Of a stretch of 64,000 bases of DNA, positions 22,001 through 34,666 are shown in pieces (position 1 is the first letter of the stretch; every line of letters starts with the position of its first letter). The notes below the pieces were generated by a model. It was given only the letters and a program-made list of their open reading frames with translations. It did no database searches and was not told where the DNA came from. The translations under genes and the position numbers were made by a program. Origin of the DNA: Raphanus sativus (lineage: Eukaryota > Streptophyta > Magnoliopsida > Brassicales > Brassicaceae); contig NC_079517.1 of NCBI RefSeq assembly GCF_000801105.2, positions 9,796,001-9,860,000 of the forward strand, read 5' to 3'.

Positions 22001-22918
22001 AAGTAATAATGACAATTTGACATAATTCAACTCGGTCATTTATGATTAGAAGAATAACTTACAAAGTGACTAAGGCCACCTACTAGTCATAAAAACTTGA
22101 TTTTTTTTTCTTTTTTTTGTGCACTAGTCTTAAAAACTTGATATGTCGGCCAATAAAGGCTAACGTATGGGTCATACTTCTTGATAAAAGAAAAAAGGAA
22201 CGAACAGTCATGACTAGTGTAATATTTGTCTTCTAGTGGTAAGGTATGATAAATGCAAAGGACTGATACTAATTTAACAAGGAATATGGCGGGTTCACTA
22301 AAACAACATTTGTCATCTGACACAGAATACAAATACTAATTTGACCACACATAACTTTTATTAATATAAAAATAATAATACATTTTGTTAAAACCATTGC
22401 GCAACATGTAACCATTCTAAAACATTTTTGGGTTAATTTCGATTTGGCTGATATAATACTAGAAACTAAAACGAGATCTAGCAAGTAGCAACATAATTAA
22501 GAAAATAAAGAGTTATAGAGAGATGGAGAGAGACCTGGAGCTCGGTAGTGACAGGATACTCGTCCATGTCGACGTAGTTCTTGTTGATAGATTCCATAAT
22601 GAGTTTGTCACACTCAGGCTCCATCCATGTCGTCACAAAGGAAGCCAGGTTAAGCCTCGGGTTACCATCAAGCATCAGCTCATCTTTTATGATCTGATAC
22701 GCAGCCTCTTTCGGTATCGAGCCCTCACCAATCTCATACCTTCAATTTATTTCATCATTATTATTCATCATTTAACGAGTAAACTCACCAACAATTAGAA
22801 AAATTAAAAGAAACATGTTTTTTCTTAATTACTTGGGCAGTGAAGTGCGGACATAGCGAGATCCGAACGTCGAGCAAACATTTTCGTCACTTTCGCGGGC
22901 CGCTCGACTTAGAACCAT
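19045..22918 (-). CDS. GAD2: Glutamate decarboxylase, Ca2+/calmodulin-regulated
   Basis: Six exons, 5' to 3': 22833-22918, 22535-22739, 20641-20841, 19887-20355, 19732-19784 and 19045-19515. They join to 1485 nt, or 494 aa, the size of GAD2. The enzyme makes GABA and CO2 from glutamate in the cytosol, using PLP. The PLP lysine is in [16 protein letters not shown]. Also conserved are [39 protein letters not shown] and [18 protein letters not shown]. The C-terminus [20 protein letters not shown] contains the Trp and Lys cluster of the plant calmodulin-binding domain, so the enzyme should be activated by Ca2+/calmodulin. The start [14 protein letters not shown] fits the family. Intron 2 is unusually long (about 1.69 kb) and AT-rich. 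The C-terminal wording and the neighbours favour GAD2 (At1g65960, from memory) over its paralogues. Confidence 0.95.
20842..22534 (-). other. Long second intron of GAD2
   Basis: This is a 1.69-kb intron where the other introns are about 100-375 bp. It is AT-rich with no coding similarity I recognise. No clear transposon terminus was found. Confidence 0.6.
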
Positions 22919-23565
22919 CTTGTTTTTTCTTTTTTGGTAGTGAGAGGAGGAAGAAGAATACGCAAAGAGACGAAGGGACGATGATACGTTTATATTGACC
23001 TTTTACAATTGATGTATTCTGCCTTTTTGTTATTTTCTTTTTATTTAATTTATATGCTCGTACTTAATTTTGAGACGTCGACGTTGATATTCACATGTAA
23101 AATATCTACAAGATGACACCATCCAGTTGTTCAAAATAAAAGACCAATAGTTACATCCCCTATAGCCCACCAATAACATTTCACTATTTCATATTCGGTA
23201 TCTTTTAAAACCGGAAACAAATTATTGTCAAATATAATGATTTTAAAATTAAAGATAAAAACCCAAAAAAATAAAAAAGTAGTTGCAAAAAAAAAAAAAA
23301 TATATATATATATATATATATTTTAATACCATCAACTAAATACTAAACGCTAAAACACTCTAACAAACATACATATTCAATAGAAAACACAGATCACAAT
23401 CCCAAATAGCAGGGCCAGGCCCATTATAAATTCCTCGATGTCCTCGGCCTTAGGCCCATTAGATTTGTTGATCTTATAGAAGTCCGAAAACTCCGGTAAG
23501 TTTAGCTCCGTCTTCTTCTCTCCGTCTCTCCGGACTCCCCCACCCCAAAAAAATATCCCACAAAA
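22919..23565. promoter_or_regulatory. Shared divergent promoter region of GAD2 and the ABC1K gene
   Basis: The start codons of two divergent genes are 647 bp apart. Two site II-type motifs (GGCCCA at 23418-23423 and 23453-23458) lie 108-148 bp upstream of the ABC1K start, with a TATAAA at 23425-23430 between them. A poly(A)/(TA) tract at about 23285-23321 separates the two halves. Site II motifs are common in plant organelle and housekeeping gene promoters. Confidence 0.5.
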
Positions 23566-26500
23566 ATGGAGTTTCTCCGCAAGTTCAAATTTCCCGCGAG
23601 ATCCAAGTCCCCGATCTTCGTCTTTACAGTCACCGGCCTAGCTATTACCGCCGTCACCAGCACCGCCGCCGTTTCTGTTTTCCGGGACTCTGCTTCCGTT
23701 CATCACCCCAACAAAATCGCGACGGCGGTTGAAGGCGTCGTCCGTTCTTCTCGCGCTATCTACGCCGTTCGTATTTCTTTTCTCTTTTATCTCTATTGTT
23801 TTTAAATTTTTCGATTCCTTTTTAATTGTTTTGAGTTCTTCTCTCTACTTGCCAGATCACTCTCACCGTCGCTGATTACAAGTATAGTTTGCGTAGAGTG
23901 ACTTCGGATTCCGATGAGTACATTCAGAGGTTAACAGAGGTTTGCAGTTTATCGAGAGTTTACTGATTTGCAAGAAGTAATCTCTCTTTAGCATAATAAT
24001 AATAGTACTGATTCGCATAGTTCATGCCCAATGCCACATTTGTTTGATGCTCTATATTACTCCTATGAGATGATTGATTGTTGCTTTGTAGTTTCTTTCT
24101 AATTATTGATGATAGTGTATGTGAAGTTATATTACTGTGATGAGATGATTGCTTATTCTTGTACTTTATTATTTGTATATATATTACGAGAGTTATATGT
24201 GGTAATTTCGGTTCTATTTTGTAGGTTCATTCACGGTCTGCCAAACGAATTCTTAAACTGTGTGAAAGTAATAAAGGTTTCTATGTGAAAGCTGGTCAGT
24301 TCGTGGCCACTTTGAAGCTGGTTCCCAAAGAGTATTCCCTGGCCCTTTCCTCGTTACAGGACCAGGTGTGAATACTAATAGTGATTATAACTCTATGTGT
24401 TTTCTCTTTTTGAAAAATATGGAATTGTTTTGTTTCACCAGAGATTTATGATTTCTTGTGAATGTGAGAAACTATTCTGATTGTTTGTTCTAATTCTGTC
24501 ATTGAAGGCAGTTCCTTGTAACTTCCAAGATATAAAACACGTTCTGACAAGCAATTTCGGTCGAAATCTCTCAGAGATGTAAGTCTTATTCCAAAACCAT
24601 CTGTGTAAGGCAGGCACATCCACCAAGTGCCAAGACCCATTTTAACATCTCTTAATTAAAATGACAGATTTTTATCCTTTGATGAGGAACCAATTGCGGC
24701 AGCATCTATTGCTCAAGTGCATCATGCTGTGTTAAAGGATCATCAGGAAGTAGCTGTAAAGGTTAATTCCTCACAGTGATGAATGCTTTATTTTGCTTAT
24801 TCTCTATTTGACGAGACACGAGACAATGATTTCATCATTCACTTGAGCTACTTGAAAGATTGGTTTTTGAATAATTTTTTTCTTATTTCACCTCTTTATC
24901 TTATACATACCTTTCACCATTTATGATTATGATTCTGAGTTCTGAAGATGTAAATCGGGCATACCACTGTCCTGTTGACAGCATTAACTCACCAGATTCT
25001 TATTATGGTTATTCTGTTGCCCTTGAAATAGGTACAGTACCCTGGATTGAAGCAGAACATGAAGTTGGATACAATGATTATGTCGTTCCTTTCAAAATCA
25101 GTTGTCAAGGTGCATATGTTTCCTTGTTGCCTTATATTCATTCCTCTGCCTTCTTACAAGTTGTTAACAATTATGAAAAGAAGGAAAGATACATATGATA
25201 ATTAACTGAACATGCTTAGATTTGGAGTTTGAGTACATTGACATTCATGTAAAACTGCAGTAGGTTATGCTGTCTTGTGAGAGGTTTGGGAAGTGTTTAG
25301 TAGAGCCAATGCTGTAACTTCATTACTTTAGCGCTGAATGTGACATTTACTTGAGTTGTTGTCGTAGTTTTTAATTGAGATCACTGATGCATTTACATGA
25401 ACTCTCTTCATCTTTGGTTATATATAGTCTGTGTACCGTATGCAGCCGCTTTTAGTTTCTTAAGAGTCCTTTTTATATCACTTCGCAGATTTTTCCAGAA
25501 TACAGGTTTGACTGGCTGGTTCATGAATTCGTAAAGTCAATTTCCCAGGAACTTGGTCAGTAGCCTCAAACTTTAGAGCCGTGCACTGCATCGCGTGCAT
25601 GTGTCTTATTTCTTAGTCAACCTGAAAGCTGAAAGTGTCAAAATATATGTACACATTGTGTAGTGGGTAGACGTGTATATAGACCATTCATTTCTACTTT
25701 AATCTTCATTTCCACAGATTTTATACAGGAGGCTAAAAATTCTGAGAAAATTGCGATGAACTTTAAACATAACAAAATGATTACTGTTCCGACAGTGTTT
25801 TGGGTATGACTAAAGAATTTAGATGTCATTGTTTTTTATTTTTCTTGATATGCCTTAGTCATATTGAATTTTGTTTTCTTAATCTTATTATCCATATTGA
25901 TAATCAGGAGTTCACAACCACTCAAGTCCTGACAATGCAATTCTGCAAAGGTTTCAAGGTAATGGCGTTCAACACAGTTAATCATTTATATGGTTTATGT
26001 ACAGAGTTGGCAATTTCTTTTCTTTTTTTTCATTTGGCAAATCTTGGTTAACCATATCCATCTCAAACTTTCTAAGTTGTTAGAAAAAGCTATCTCAAAC
26101 TTTTTAAATTGTTAGAAAGACTAGATATGAGATATACTGAAAACTTAGCAAAAGGGAAGAAAATGGAAATCTCCCGAATCTCCTAAACAAAATACCGTTT
26201 AGTTATGTGACTTATTCTCGTGAAAAAATTCAGTATCTGGATTTTGGATTGAATACATGCTTGATATACATAATCTGGATAACATTTTATCCCTAGGGAC
26301 CTCTTGAGTTTCTTTTGATCACGTCCAAATTAACATAGTATATCATATATAGATGTTATATGTATATATTTACTCTTATAGATCGCCATGCAGCTTCTCC
26401 TGTAGTCTACTTCTTGGATGTTGTACTAACTCGAATTTCCTTAGGTTTCAGGTTGACGATGTGGAAGCCCTCAAAAGAACTAATTTGAATCCAGGAAAGG

Positions 26501-28125
26501 TTCGTAACAGCTTCTTATGAAATTAATAAATTTAATTAGGATACAACTTTGGCATGTGGCAAGCATTAGACCCGCCAAATATACACTTGTTATTTCGTTT
26601 CTGAAGCACTGAAGCTTTTTATAGGTTGCTAAAGTGTTGGTTGAAGTGTTTGCTGAAATGATATTTGTTCACGGATTCATACATGGCGATCCGCATCCTG
26701 GAAATATACTAGTTTCTCCTGGAGGCCAAAATGGCTTCTCTCTAGGTACGTTTTGTATTCGTAATTCTATTTTTACATTGGGGTCTTCACTAGTTCCAGA
26801 CTCTCTAATCATAAAAACCTTCAAAATCATGGTTGGATAAAAAGTTCTGCTAGACCACGGAAACTGTAAGACATTGGATGAGGGATTCAGGCGGGACTTT
26901 TGTCGGTTGTGGGAGGCTTTGATTCTTCTAGACTCGACCAAAATACATGAATTGGGAACACGGTTTGGGGTTGGACAATATGCCAAGTTCTTCCCTGTCA
27001 TCTTCACCGGAAGAACAACTGAAAGGTACTTTCTTTCCCTATTCAATAAAATCGAAACTGTTACACGTTTTTGTGCCTTATCCTTGTTTCTGCATCTTAT
27101 TGGTGATAGCAAATCAGGACTGGGGAAAGGAATGTCTATCCAAGAGAGACAAAAACTGAAGCAGGAGCTGAAGCTTCTGAGATTGGAAGACGTAACCACT
27201 TTCATGGGGTCTCTTCCACCTGACTTTCTCACCGTACTGCGAACAGAGTAAACTCCTCCCTCCTCCTTGGTTCTACTAGTAATTATTGAATCTGGAAATT
27301 GTAAGTTTACCCATGGTTTTCGTTGTGCACAGTGGACTTATAAGGTCAATCACATTGAAGTTGAGTGCTCCACAACGGGTGAGGTTACTCGCTTATGCCA
27401 AATATGCGGTATATGGGCTTGGCTATAACCCGACTTCTGAACCAGGTAGCTGGATCCGAGAAACTATCTATTCAATTTTACAAGGATGAAGCTAAAAATT
27501 TAGGTTTTTCCTTTTCTAGTTTTTGTCGAGAAGTCAATAATCTCCAAATCGGTGATGTTAGTGAGCTACATCCGCTTACGTCTTATTCTGGGTAAAGAAA
27601 GAAACTACTAGTTTCTATCTAAATGATCAGTTATACCAATACTGTGTGTAAATTTCTAACTAATTCTATGGTTTCAGAGTTGATGGAACTCTTTCAAGGA
27701 ATGAAGAAGCTGAAACATACCATCTATACTTTCTATGGACGAGTCGTCGACGGCGTCAGAAGAAGTGTAAAGGTATCAAGTGTTAGATCCATGGTATGAC
27801 TGTGGTTTATATGCTAGAGAAATTCGTTCAAAAAGAGTAGAAATAAGATCATCCATTCTTTGGCATTTGGTAATGTCACAGCTAGTTAGAACAAAGGATT
27901 CGTCTCGCGTGGATTAATGATTACCCAGATGACACACCATATATGTATGTGTGGATAGCGATGCTATAAAATCGCTAATACTGGAATCTTGTGATATCAA
28001 ACAAGTTCAGTTGATTATGCTTTAAATCAGTAACTCATTTGGCAAGAAGCATGCACACGGGTTTCTTTATATATAACTTCTTTCCAATATGTTTTTTTTA
28101 GATCTTCAAGCTGCTATTAGAATGA
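23566..28125 (+). CDS. ABC1/ADCK/UbiB-family atypical kinase (ABC1K)
   Basis: Seventeen exons: 23566-23766, 23856-23939, 24225-24365, 24508-24578, 24668-24761, 25032-25109, 25489-25555, 25718-25803, 25908-25958, 26452-26499, 26625-26745, 26845-27025, 27110-27247, 27333-27445, 27520-27591, 27678-27772 and 28102-28125. All are GT-AG and stay in frame (1665 nt, 554 aa). The ABC1 hallmarks are all present: KxGQ motif ([13 protein letters not shown]), Ala-rich loop ([16 protein letters not shown]), AVK lysine, ExD motif ([17 protein letters not shown]), catalytic loop ([17 protein letters not shown]) and DFG equivalent (LLDHGN). A hydrophobic segment near residues 15-40 suggests membrane or organelle targeting, as in UbiB/Coq8-like proteins. 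The family tunes prenyl-quinone and lipid metabolism. The last 8-codon exon is my least certain call; reading through the exon-16 donor gives a stop at 27799 instead. The Arabidopsis counterpart, from memory, is At1g65950. Confidence 0.88.
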
Positions 28126-29132
28126 TAAACGATGAGTTACATTTGAAGTATGCTAAGCTCACTCTCTCTTCGGCATTCTATCTTTTTTTGTCAACCAAAC
28201 TCTACATTAAATCGAGTTGATCCGTTTTAGTTTTTTTCACATTTTACTGTGTTGTGACATTTTTAATTATAGCTTAGTTGTGTTGTTTTTTTCTTGTTTT
28301 CTTTACGTAATCCTTTTGTTGATTTAGCACCATAATCTATATTGATGTGTGTGGAATTGTTTTGCTTCTCTTTGATCGGTAATATTAGGAGATATTGCTG
28401 ACTCATTAGTTTAGATAATGATACGTATATGATATATCATTAGATAAGTATAGATCTCTGCTTCATCTTTATGTGGTCGATTCTTCCTTGTAGAAATTGA
28501 TGTACGATGGTTTGATGATAAAGAACAACATAACGATATTGATCTTGGCAGTAATACGTTTTAGCAAATGGACAGATTAGCTATCGCTTATCTACTGCTC
28601 CGTCTGTTTCAAAATAGTCAACTATTTGGTTGAATGTAAAAGAATTAAACATCCGCATCTTTTAAAAAAATAAATTGGAACTGATTCTGCTAATTTTCAA
28701 AAAATATTATAAACATTCATACAGTTTTTTGATAAAACTAAAATTAATATAAAATTATAAAAATGTTATGTATTTTGAAATATATAAGAGTTAAAACTTA
28801 GGTAAATTCACATAAAAGTACTATAGCTTTATTACTGGAAATTTAGTTCTAGGTTTAAGTTTTCCAGTTTTAGCTGTAAAATTTTTGATGGATCAATTTG
28901 CTAACTAGGAGTCTTGGGAATCACTTCAACACGGATCAATAAAAAAGTGTGGATAACCAATGAAAAATTATTTGAAATCTGCATAAGAAAGGGAAACATG
29001 TAACAATGTTTTGAAAATATTATAGCAGATGAAACAAATCGTTCTCAAAACGCAAACGTTCTCTCTTTTATTCCTTCAACTCTCACAAACCCACCAGATT
29101 AGACACTTATGACTAAGTCGTCGAATGTTTTC
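28126..29132. other. Intergenic between the ABC1K and ICDH genes, with a MITE-like repeat
   Basis: At 28592-28790 lies an element that starts tactgctccgtctgtttcaa and ends near ttttgaaatatataagagtt. This is a decayed version of the common plant MITE end tactccctccgtttc. The rest is probably the two genes' 3' UTRs (they converge). No gene was seen. Confidence 0.45.
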
Positions 29133-32101
29133 TTAAGCGCCGAGTCTTGTTTTGAGCTCTTCCGCAACTGCATCGATGAACTCCTCCGTGTTGAGGTAAG
29201 TATCCCTCGAGAGCCTTGAGCAAAACAAATCATAAATCAATTAACGCCATGAGAACATGAAACTTAAAAGGCAGTAGAAGAATAAGAAGTCCCGTTGACT
29301 TACTTTGAGCCGTGAATGATGAGCGCAAGATCTTTGGTCATTTTTCCAGACTCCACTGTACCAACACAAGCAGCTTCGAGCTTCTCAGTAAACTCCAAGA
29401 GTTTTGAGTTGTCATCCAGCTTAGCTCTGTTCAAAGAGATATTTGCATTTTCACCTTATATAATCTGCCTCCTTAAACAAACAATTACTAAGCGTCAAGG
29501 ATAGTTTTCTTGCTACCTGTGTGCAAGTCCACGAGTCCAAGCAAAGATGGAGGCTATGCTGTTTGTGCTGGTCTCTCCACCTTTCTGGTGAACCCTGTAG
29601 TGACGGGTAACGGTTCCATGGGCTGCTTCAGCTTCAATTGTCTTGCCATCCGGGCAGACCTAATCAAGATAACACAACCTTTGTAAAGGCAGAGATTCAA
29701 CAACTCAAAAGGAAACAGGTAACAGGACATGTGTATACCAGAACAGATGTCATCAATCCAAGTGACCCGAATCCTACACACATACATTATACAAGAAACT
29801 ATTAGCTAACAAGAAACATAACGAAACCTTGAATATGAAAAAAATAACAGCGGAATATGTGACCACAAACATAAGAACTCATATACTTTATTTATCATCA
29901 CACAAACCTTGTGCCAGGAAATCGCTCTGGACATCACCATCATAGTTTTTGCATGCCCACACATAGCCTCCCTCGCTCTTAAGAGCGTAAGCCACCATAT
30001 CATCAATGAGACGGTGCTCATACCTAACCAATTCAATCATTTTAGATCCTTCTCAATCAAAGGTAACATACATAAGGCACCACTGAGAGAGATTCCAAGG
30101 ATGAGAGGTGACTCACCATATTCCAGCAGCCTCGTACTTTGACTTCCAGCTGGCTTCATACACTTCCTGGAAGATGTCTTTGAATCTTCATATAAAAACG
30201 AAAAAAGCAACCAACATCAAATATGGACAGAGCAACAGGATAATATGGTGAAATAAACCAAAAACTAACTGTCCACATACCTGCCATCGTATTTCTTAAG
30301 AATGGTGTTCTTTGTGCTAAGATAAAGTGGCCACTTTTTCTCATAAGCAGTGTTCATCGATGCGTCCGCAAAAGCACGGATGGACTGTAATTACAAGGAG
30401 AAATATGTTATTTGATCACCAAAAAGTAACAAGTAGTTGTGATTGTAGTTGGAAGATAGAGAGTGTAAGTGTTACTACTATACCTCATCAGTGTTGTACA
30501 TGGCCATAGCAACACCGCCTTCACCGGTAAATGTGAACACTTCAGTTTCAGTTTTCCCATCTTTTCCCTCTGAAAATCAAAGAAATTGCAGGTCTTTTAT
30601 AGCAAAAGAAGAAACGAAAAAAAGATTTCAAAATTATACAATGCCGAAAGGTGGTAAAAGTTTACCGAAAGTCATAGTCAGTCTTCCAGGTCCCTTGATA
30701 ACAGCATCAGTGGCACGGTACTGATCACCAAAAGCATGCCTTCCAATGCAGATGGGCTTTGTCCACCCTGGAGAAAAACAAGACATATTCTCAGAACCCA
30801 TTTGGCAAATAAAAAAATGGTTAATAGAAGCGTAGTTAGTAAATTACCTGGGACAAGCTTAGGAACATTTTTGCAGAGAATTGGTTCTCTAAATACAGTT
30901 CCTGTGAGAATGATATAGCAAAGAGTGTAAGAAAGCAGAGAGTGATATTAGAGTAGGCTTTAAAAACAATACAAATTTGTGTATTACTCACCATTCAGAA
31001 TATTCCTGATGGTACCATTGGGACTTCTCCACATCTGCTTCAAGCCAAATTCCGTGACACGGCCTTCATCTGCAAGCAAACAAAAAAAAAGAAAGATCAA
31101 TACCTGGTTATAATGAAAACACTTGGAATATGTTCAGTTTGCAATGAATCTATCAAAACAAAACATACCTGGAGTGATGGTGGCACACTTGATCGCCACA
31201 TTATACCTAAAAACAAATTACACACGCAGCATATGTTAGTAAGCAGAAAGAAAAAAGTGGGTGTTCTGAGTGGTCAAGTAAGTTTCGAGTATATAAAAAA
31301 GAAGAGCATACTTCTTAGTGGCTTCAGCACTTTCAATAGTAACTTTGTCATCGGTAGCATCACGGTGAGGAAGACCAAGGTCGAAGTACTTGATATCCAA
31401 CTCCACAAAAGGAGTGATAAGCTGAAAAACATTTTAGCAACAAAAAAGAAAAGAATTAGAAAAACAACCAAAAACAAATATTAAAATATGGATCACAGAA
31501 TATGTAAGTAGCTCTTGTAACCTTGTCCTTGATGGACTTCCAGATAACGCGGGTCATTTCATCACCTATTTAGTACACAAAAAGAACATAAAGTGTGAGT
31601 ACAAAAGGCCACCAAAACTAAAAACTAACGAATCATGTTAACATCATAACTACCTGAAAATGAAAATTTTTATTTAATCTAAGAACAATGACTATGCTTG
31701 TCCCATTTTCAGATAAATCAAATAGTTTGTGAATATGTAAATCTCTCAACAAAAGGAAGTAGGCCAGAGTTTTTATTCATCAGATCATTAGTAAAAAAAA
31801 CTTAAACTAATCGATCCACGATTTTTGTTTCGATCTATAACATAACAAACGTTTACAACAAGAGTAGATAAACCAAAGCCAAAACGGAGAATGATTAGTT
31901 TACACACATGCATATATCAGATCACAACGAAACTGAACTTCGATAAAAACTAGGCAATACGTTTTTCATCATAAACCAAGAGCAGATCTGAGAGTATAAA
32001 ATGAAAAAAAAAAAAGAAAAGCTAAGGAGAGAGCGAGTCAGAGAAATCTTACCATCCATCTCAACGATGGGATTTGCAACCTTGATCTTCTCAAACGCCA
32101 T
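29133..32101 (-). CDS. cICDH: Cytosolic NADP-dependent isocitrate dehydrogenase
   Basis: Fifteen exons, 5' to 3': 32053-32101, 31522-31565, 31312-31421, 31169-31206, 30992-31069, 30848-30901, 30666-30767, 30484-30569, 30281-30384, 30117-30185, 29908-30023, 29739-29773, 29517-29659, 29304-29426 and 29133-29214. They join to 1233 nt, or 410 aa, exactly the size of Arabidopsis cICDH (At1g65930, from memory). It oxidises isocitrate to 2-oxoglutarate and makes NADPH. Conserved features include EMDGDEMTR, the substrate loop [20 protein letters not shown], the metal site [20 protein letters not shown] and YDGDVQSD, and the NADP region [13 protein letters not shown]. The end is ELKTRLGA, with no peroxisomal signal, and there is no N-terminal extension, so it is cytosolic. 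All splice sites are GT-AG. Confidence 0.96.
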
Positions 32102-33103
32102 TGTTTTTTTTTTGCGTTAGAAAGACTGATTCAGTAGATCAGAAAGGTATGTCAACCTCGTCGGCGATCTACAAAACGAGACAAGGTTTTCGGGCGAGAG
32201 ATGCGGATCGGATCGCGCTGGTTTGGTGAGTGGAGGAGTAGGTGAAGGAAGCTGTGCAGGGCAGGAGGTTGTATTTATGGTTTCTGGATATTTTTTTGGG
32301 ACCCCATCAGTTTTACTTAATTCCGTTTTTGTCCTTACTTTCATTTTCTTGTTGTAGCCGCCCAGTACGTACAATTCAATAAAAGAAATTTGTGAAATCG
32401 TTGATCTTTTGATAAAAAGGAGTAAGAGAGAGTATGATTATGATGGATGCTCAGGCCAGATGATATGGACCAATGGGATAATGTTCATGTGACATGTAAC
32501 ACCCTAACCGTTCACGTCTAATGGACCATCCACACCCATTCTCTCGGTCTGTGAATTCATTATATTCGACAGTCGGTCCATTTTTTTTTTGAATGGTCGA
32601 AATCATTGTTTACTAACCCTGCAATTATCACATGACTTTTTTTGGTGTTTTGTTCTCACTCCTACGGTATCGAGAATCACTTTTTGACAGATCATCCATT
32701 TTTTCACTAGCTCATACCAAACACGCTTAATTCTAAGGTTCTAAAGAGATGTATAACGGAAAAGATAAGTCAACTTTAATAATATAGATAATCAAATCAT
32801 TTCTCTTAAGCTTTTTTTATATTACAATTCTGGATGTTAAAGTTCCTTAAGTTGTATTCTTTCTAATCATACAACAACAATATATCCATACCACTGCTTT
32901 CCAAACTCTTTCAAATACCTTTTAGGATTTCTACTAATTTAAACCTCCAACTATTTCTAAATTGGATGAAAAATCTTAAAGTTTTACATATGATTAAATT
33001 AAGATTATATATTGTAAGCAAATAATAAAATAAAAAATTAACAAAATAAAAGATTAATAAAATTTGTATTTTAAAATAAATTTAAATTTTAAAACTTTTA
33101 TTT
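32102..33103. other. ICDH promoter region and AT-rich spacer
   Basis: A TATA-like ATAAATA (minus strand) occurs near 32268-32275, about 170 bp before the ICDH start codon, after a pyrimidine/purine-rich leader. Beyond about 32600 the DNA is AT-rich and belongs partly to the Helitron whose 3' end is at 33129. Confidence 0.4.
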
Positions 33104-33129
33104 CTGCACATACGCAGGAAAACACCTAG
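33104..33129 (+). mobile_element. Helitron 3' terminus (hairpin plus CTAG)
   Basis: The imperfect hairpin CTGCACATACGCAG (33104-33117) is followed by GAAAACAC and CTAG (33126-33129), then T. The terminal 26-27 nt match those of the minus-strand terminus at 47527-47553 almost exactly, so they are one family. The body lies upstream in AT-rich DNA and its 5' TC end was not found. Confidence 0.65.
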
Positions 33130-34017
33130 TATTTGTGTATAACACATATCATCATGTATATTTATTGTCATCATATATTAATTGGATCATGATACAGAAA
33201 AGTGGTCACTTCACATGCCCTTTGGGTGGAGATACTCCACCAATGAATAATATGATATAAAAATTATTCCCTTTTCTTAAAAGATGCTGACCACCTAATC
33301 CAATCCATTTTTGTTTTTCTTTTAACAACCATATTCATTTTAGTTTTTTTTTTGGACATTTATATCATACATGAGACATTTATTTTATTTCTTCTTTTAC
33401 AATTTATGATATAATGTGTTCACCTAAAAGTTATAAGCAAAAATAAAAGAATTTAATTTCATGAACAAATTAATTTAAAATATATGTAATGATAGTTTTT
33501 AATCTAATACATAAGTTTATCAATAACTCTTTTGTAAAATTAAGAAATATAAATTCCATACTATTATTTGTGTAGTGATTTTTTGCTCTAACTTCTCATA
33601 TTAAAAGTTATAATAGTTAAATTTGTTAGTTAAATTTGTTGATACCCTTAATAAATAGTTAAAAATTATTTATTATATAATTCATAACATAACATTAACA
33701 AGTTTAGATTTGTTAGGTTAGATCATTATTTATAAAATTATAAATTAGTATAATCGTCAAGCACAAGGCAAGCCATTCAGATATTGAAAATGGACTTGTT
33801 TTTATTTATTTTATTTTTTTTTGAAAAAAAGAATGGACTTGTTTTTATGTAAGGATATATATATATTTTTACTTGTTTTTTTATATTAATAAATATATAG
33901 TTAGAAAATTCCTTTCCGTACAAAGATTCATTTTCTATTCATTTAGCTACCATCCCAAGATGTAATTACCTAAAATAAAGATACAGCCACGATAATTTTT
34001 TTTTGGATAAAAATATA
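33130..34017. other. AT-rich intergenic stretch
   Basis: No gene was seen. A short duplication of a gccacgat-containing segment (33986 and 34018) occurs at the right end, just before the hAT MITE. Confidence 0.35.
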
Positions 34018-34025
34018 GCCACGAT

Positions 34026-34658
34026 TAGGGGTGGGCAAAAAACCCAAACCGAACCGAACCGAACCAACCAAACCGAAGTTAAATCGAACCAAACCAAACC
34101 GTGCTCTTTATGTAACCCAATTGGTTCATGTTTTACTCAACCCGAACGGTTTGGTTTGGTTTGGGTTTAAACCGAACCAAACCGATAATCCAATATATAT
34201 ATAGTAAAAATATATATGATATATAAATATATATATATATATGTATTAACATATTGTAAATTTTAGATAAAGTTTTGTTTTTCATTTTTTCATAACTTCC
34301 ATATCTTTTAAAAAAATTATAGATACGATTCAAATAATACTATTTTATATAAAATCATGTAGCATAAGTTTTTATATTCTCACTCTATCGTTTATGAGTT
34401 GATTATTTTTTAATAAAAGTATAAAACTGATGTCTTCATATTTTATAACCAACCCGAACTACACCGAACCAAACTAGACCATAATAATATAAACCGAACT
34501 AAATCTAAACCAAACCGAACCAAACCGAATTAAACCCAAACCGAACCCAAACCAAAGCTACTTTGGTTTTAATTGGTTTGAGTTTTATAAAACCCAAATT
34601 ACCCAAACCAAACCGAACCCAAACCGAACCCGAAACTAAACCGAAATGCCCACCCCTA
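34026..34658. mobile_element. hAT-superfamily MITE, 633 bp, with 8-bp target duplication
   Basis: The ends are TAGGGGTGGGCA and TGCCCACCCCTA, a perfect 12-bp inverted repeat. The flanks are GCCACGAT at 34018-34025 and 34659-34666, an exact 8-bp target site duplication. The subterminal regions are dense in accgaacc/ggtttggttt motifs on opposite strands. The TIR sequence and 8-bp duplication are diagnostic for hAT. No transposase is encoded. Confidence 0.9.
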
Positions 34659-34666
34659 GCCACGAT

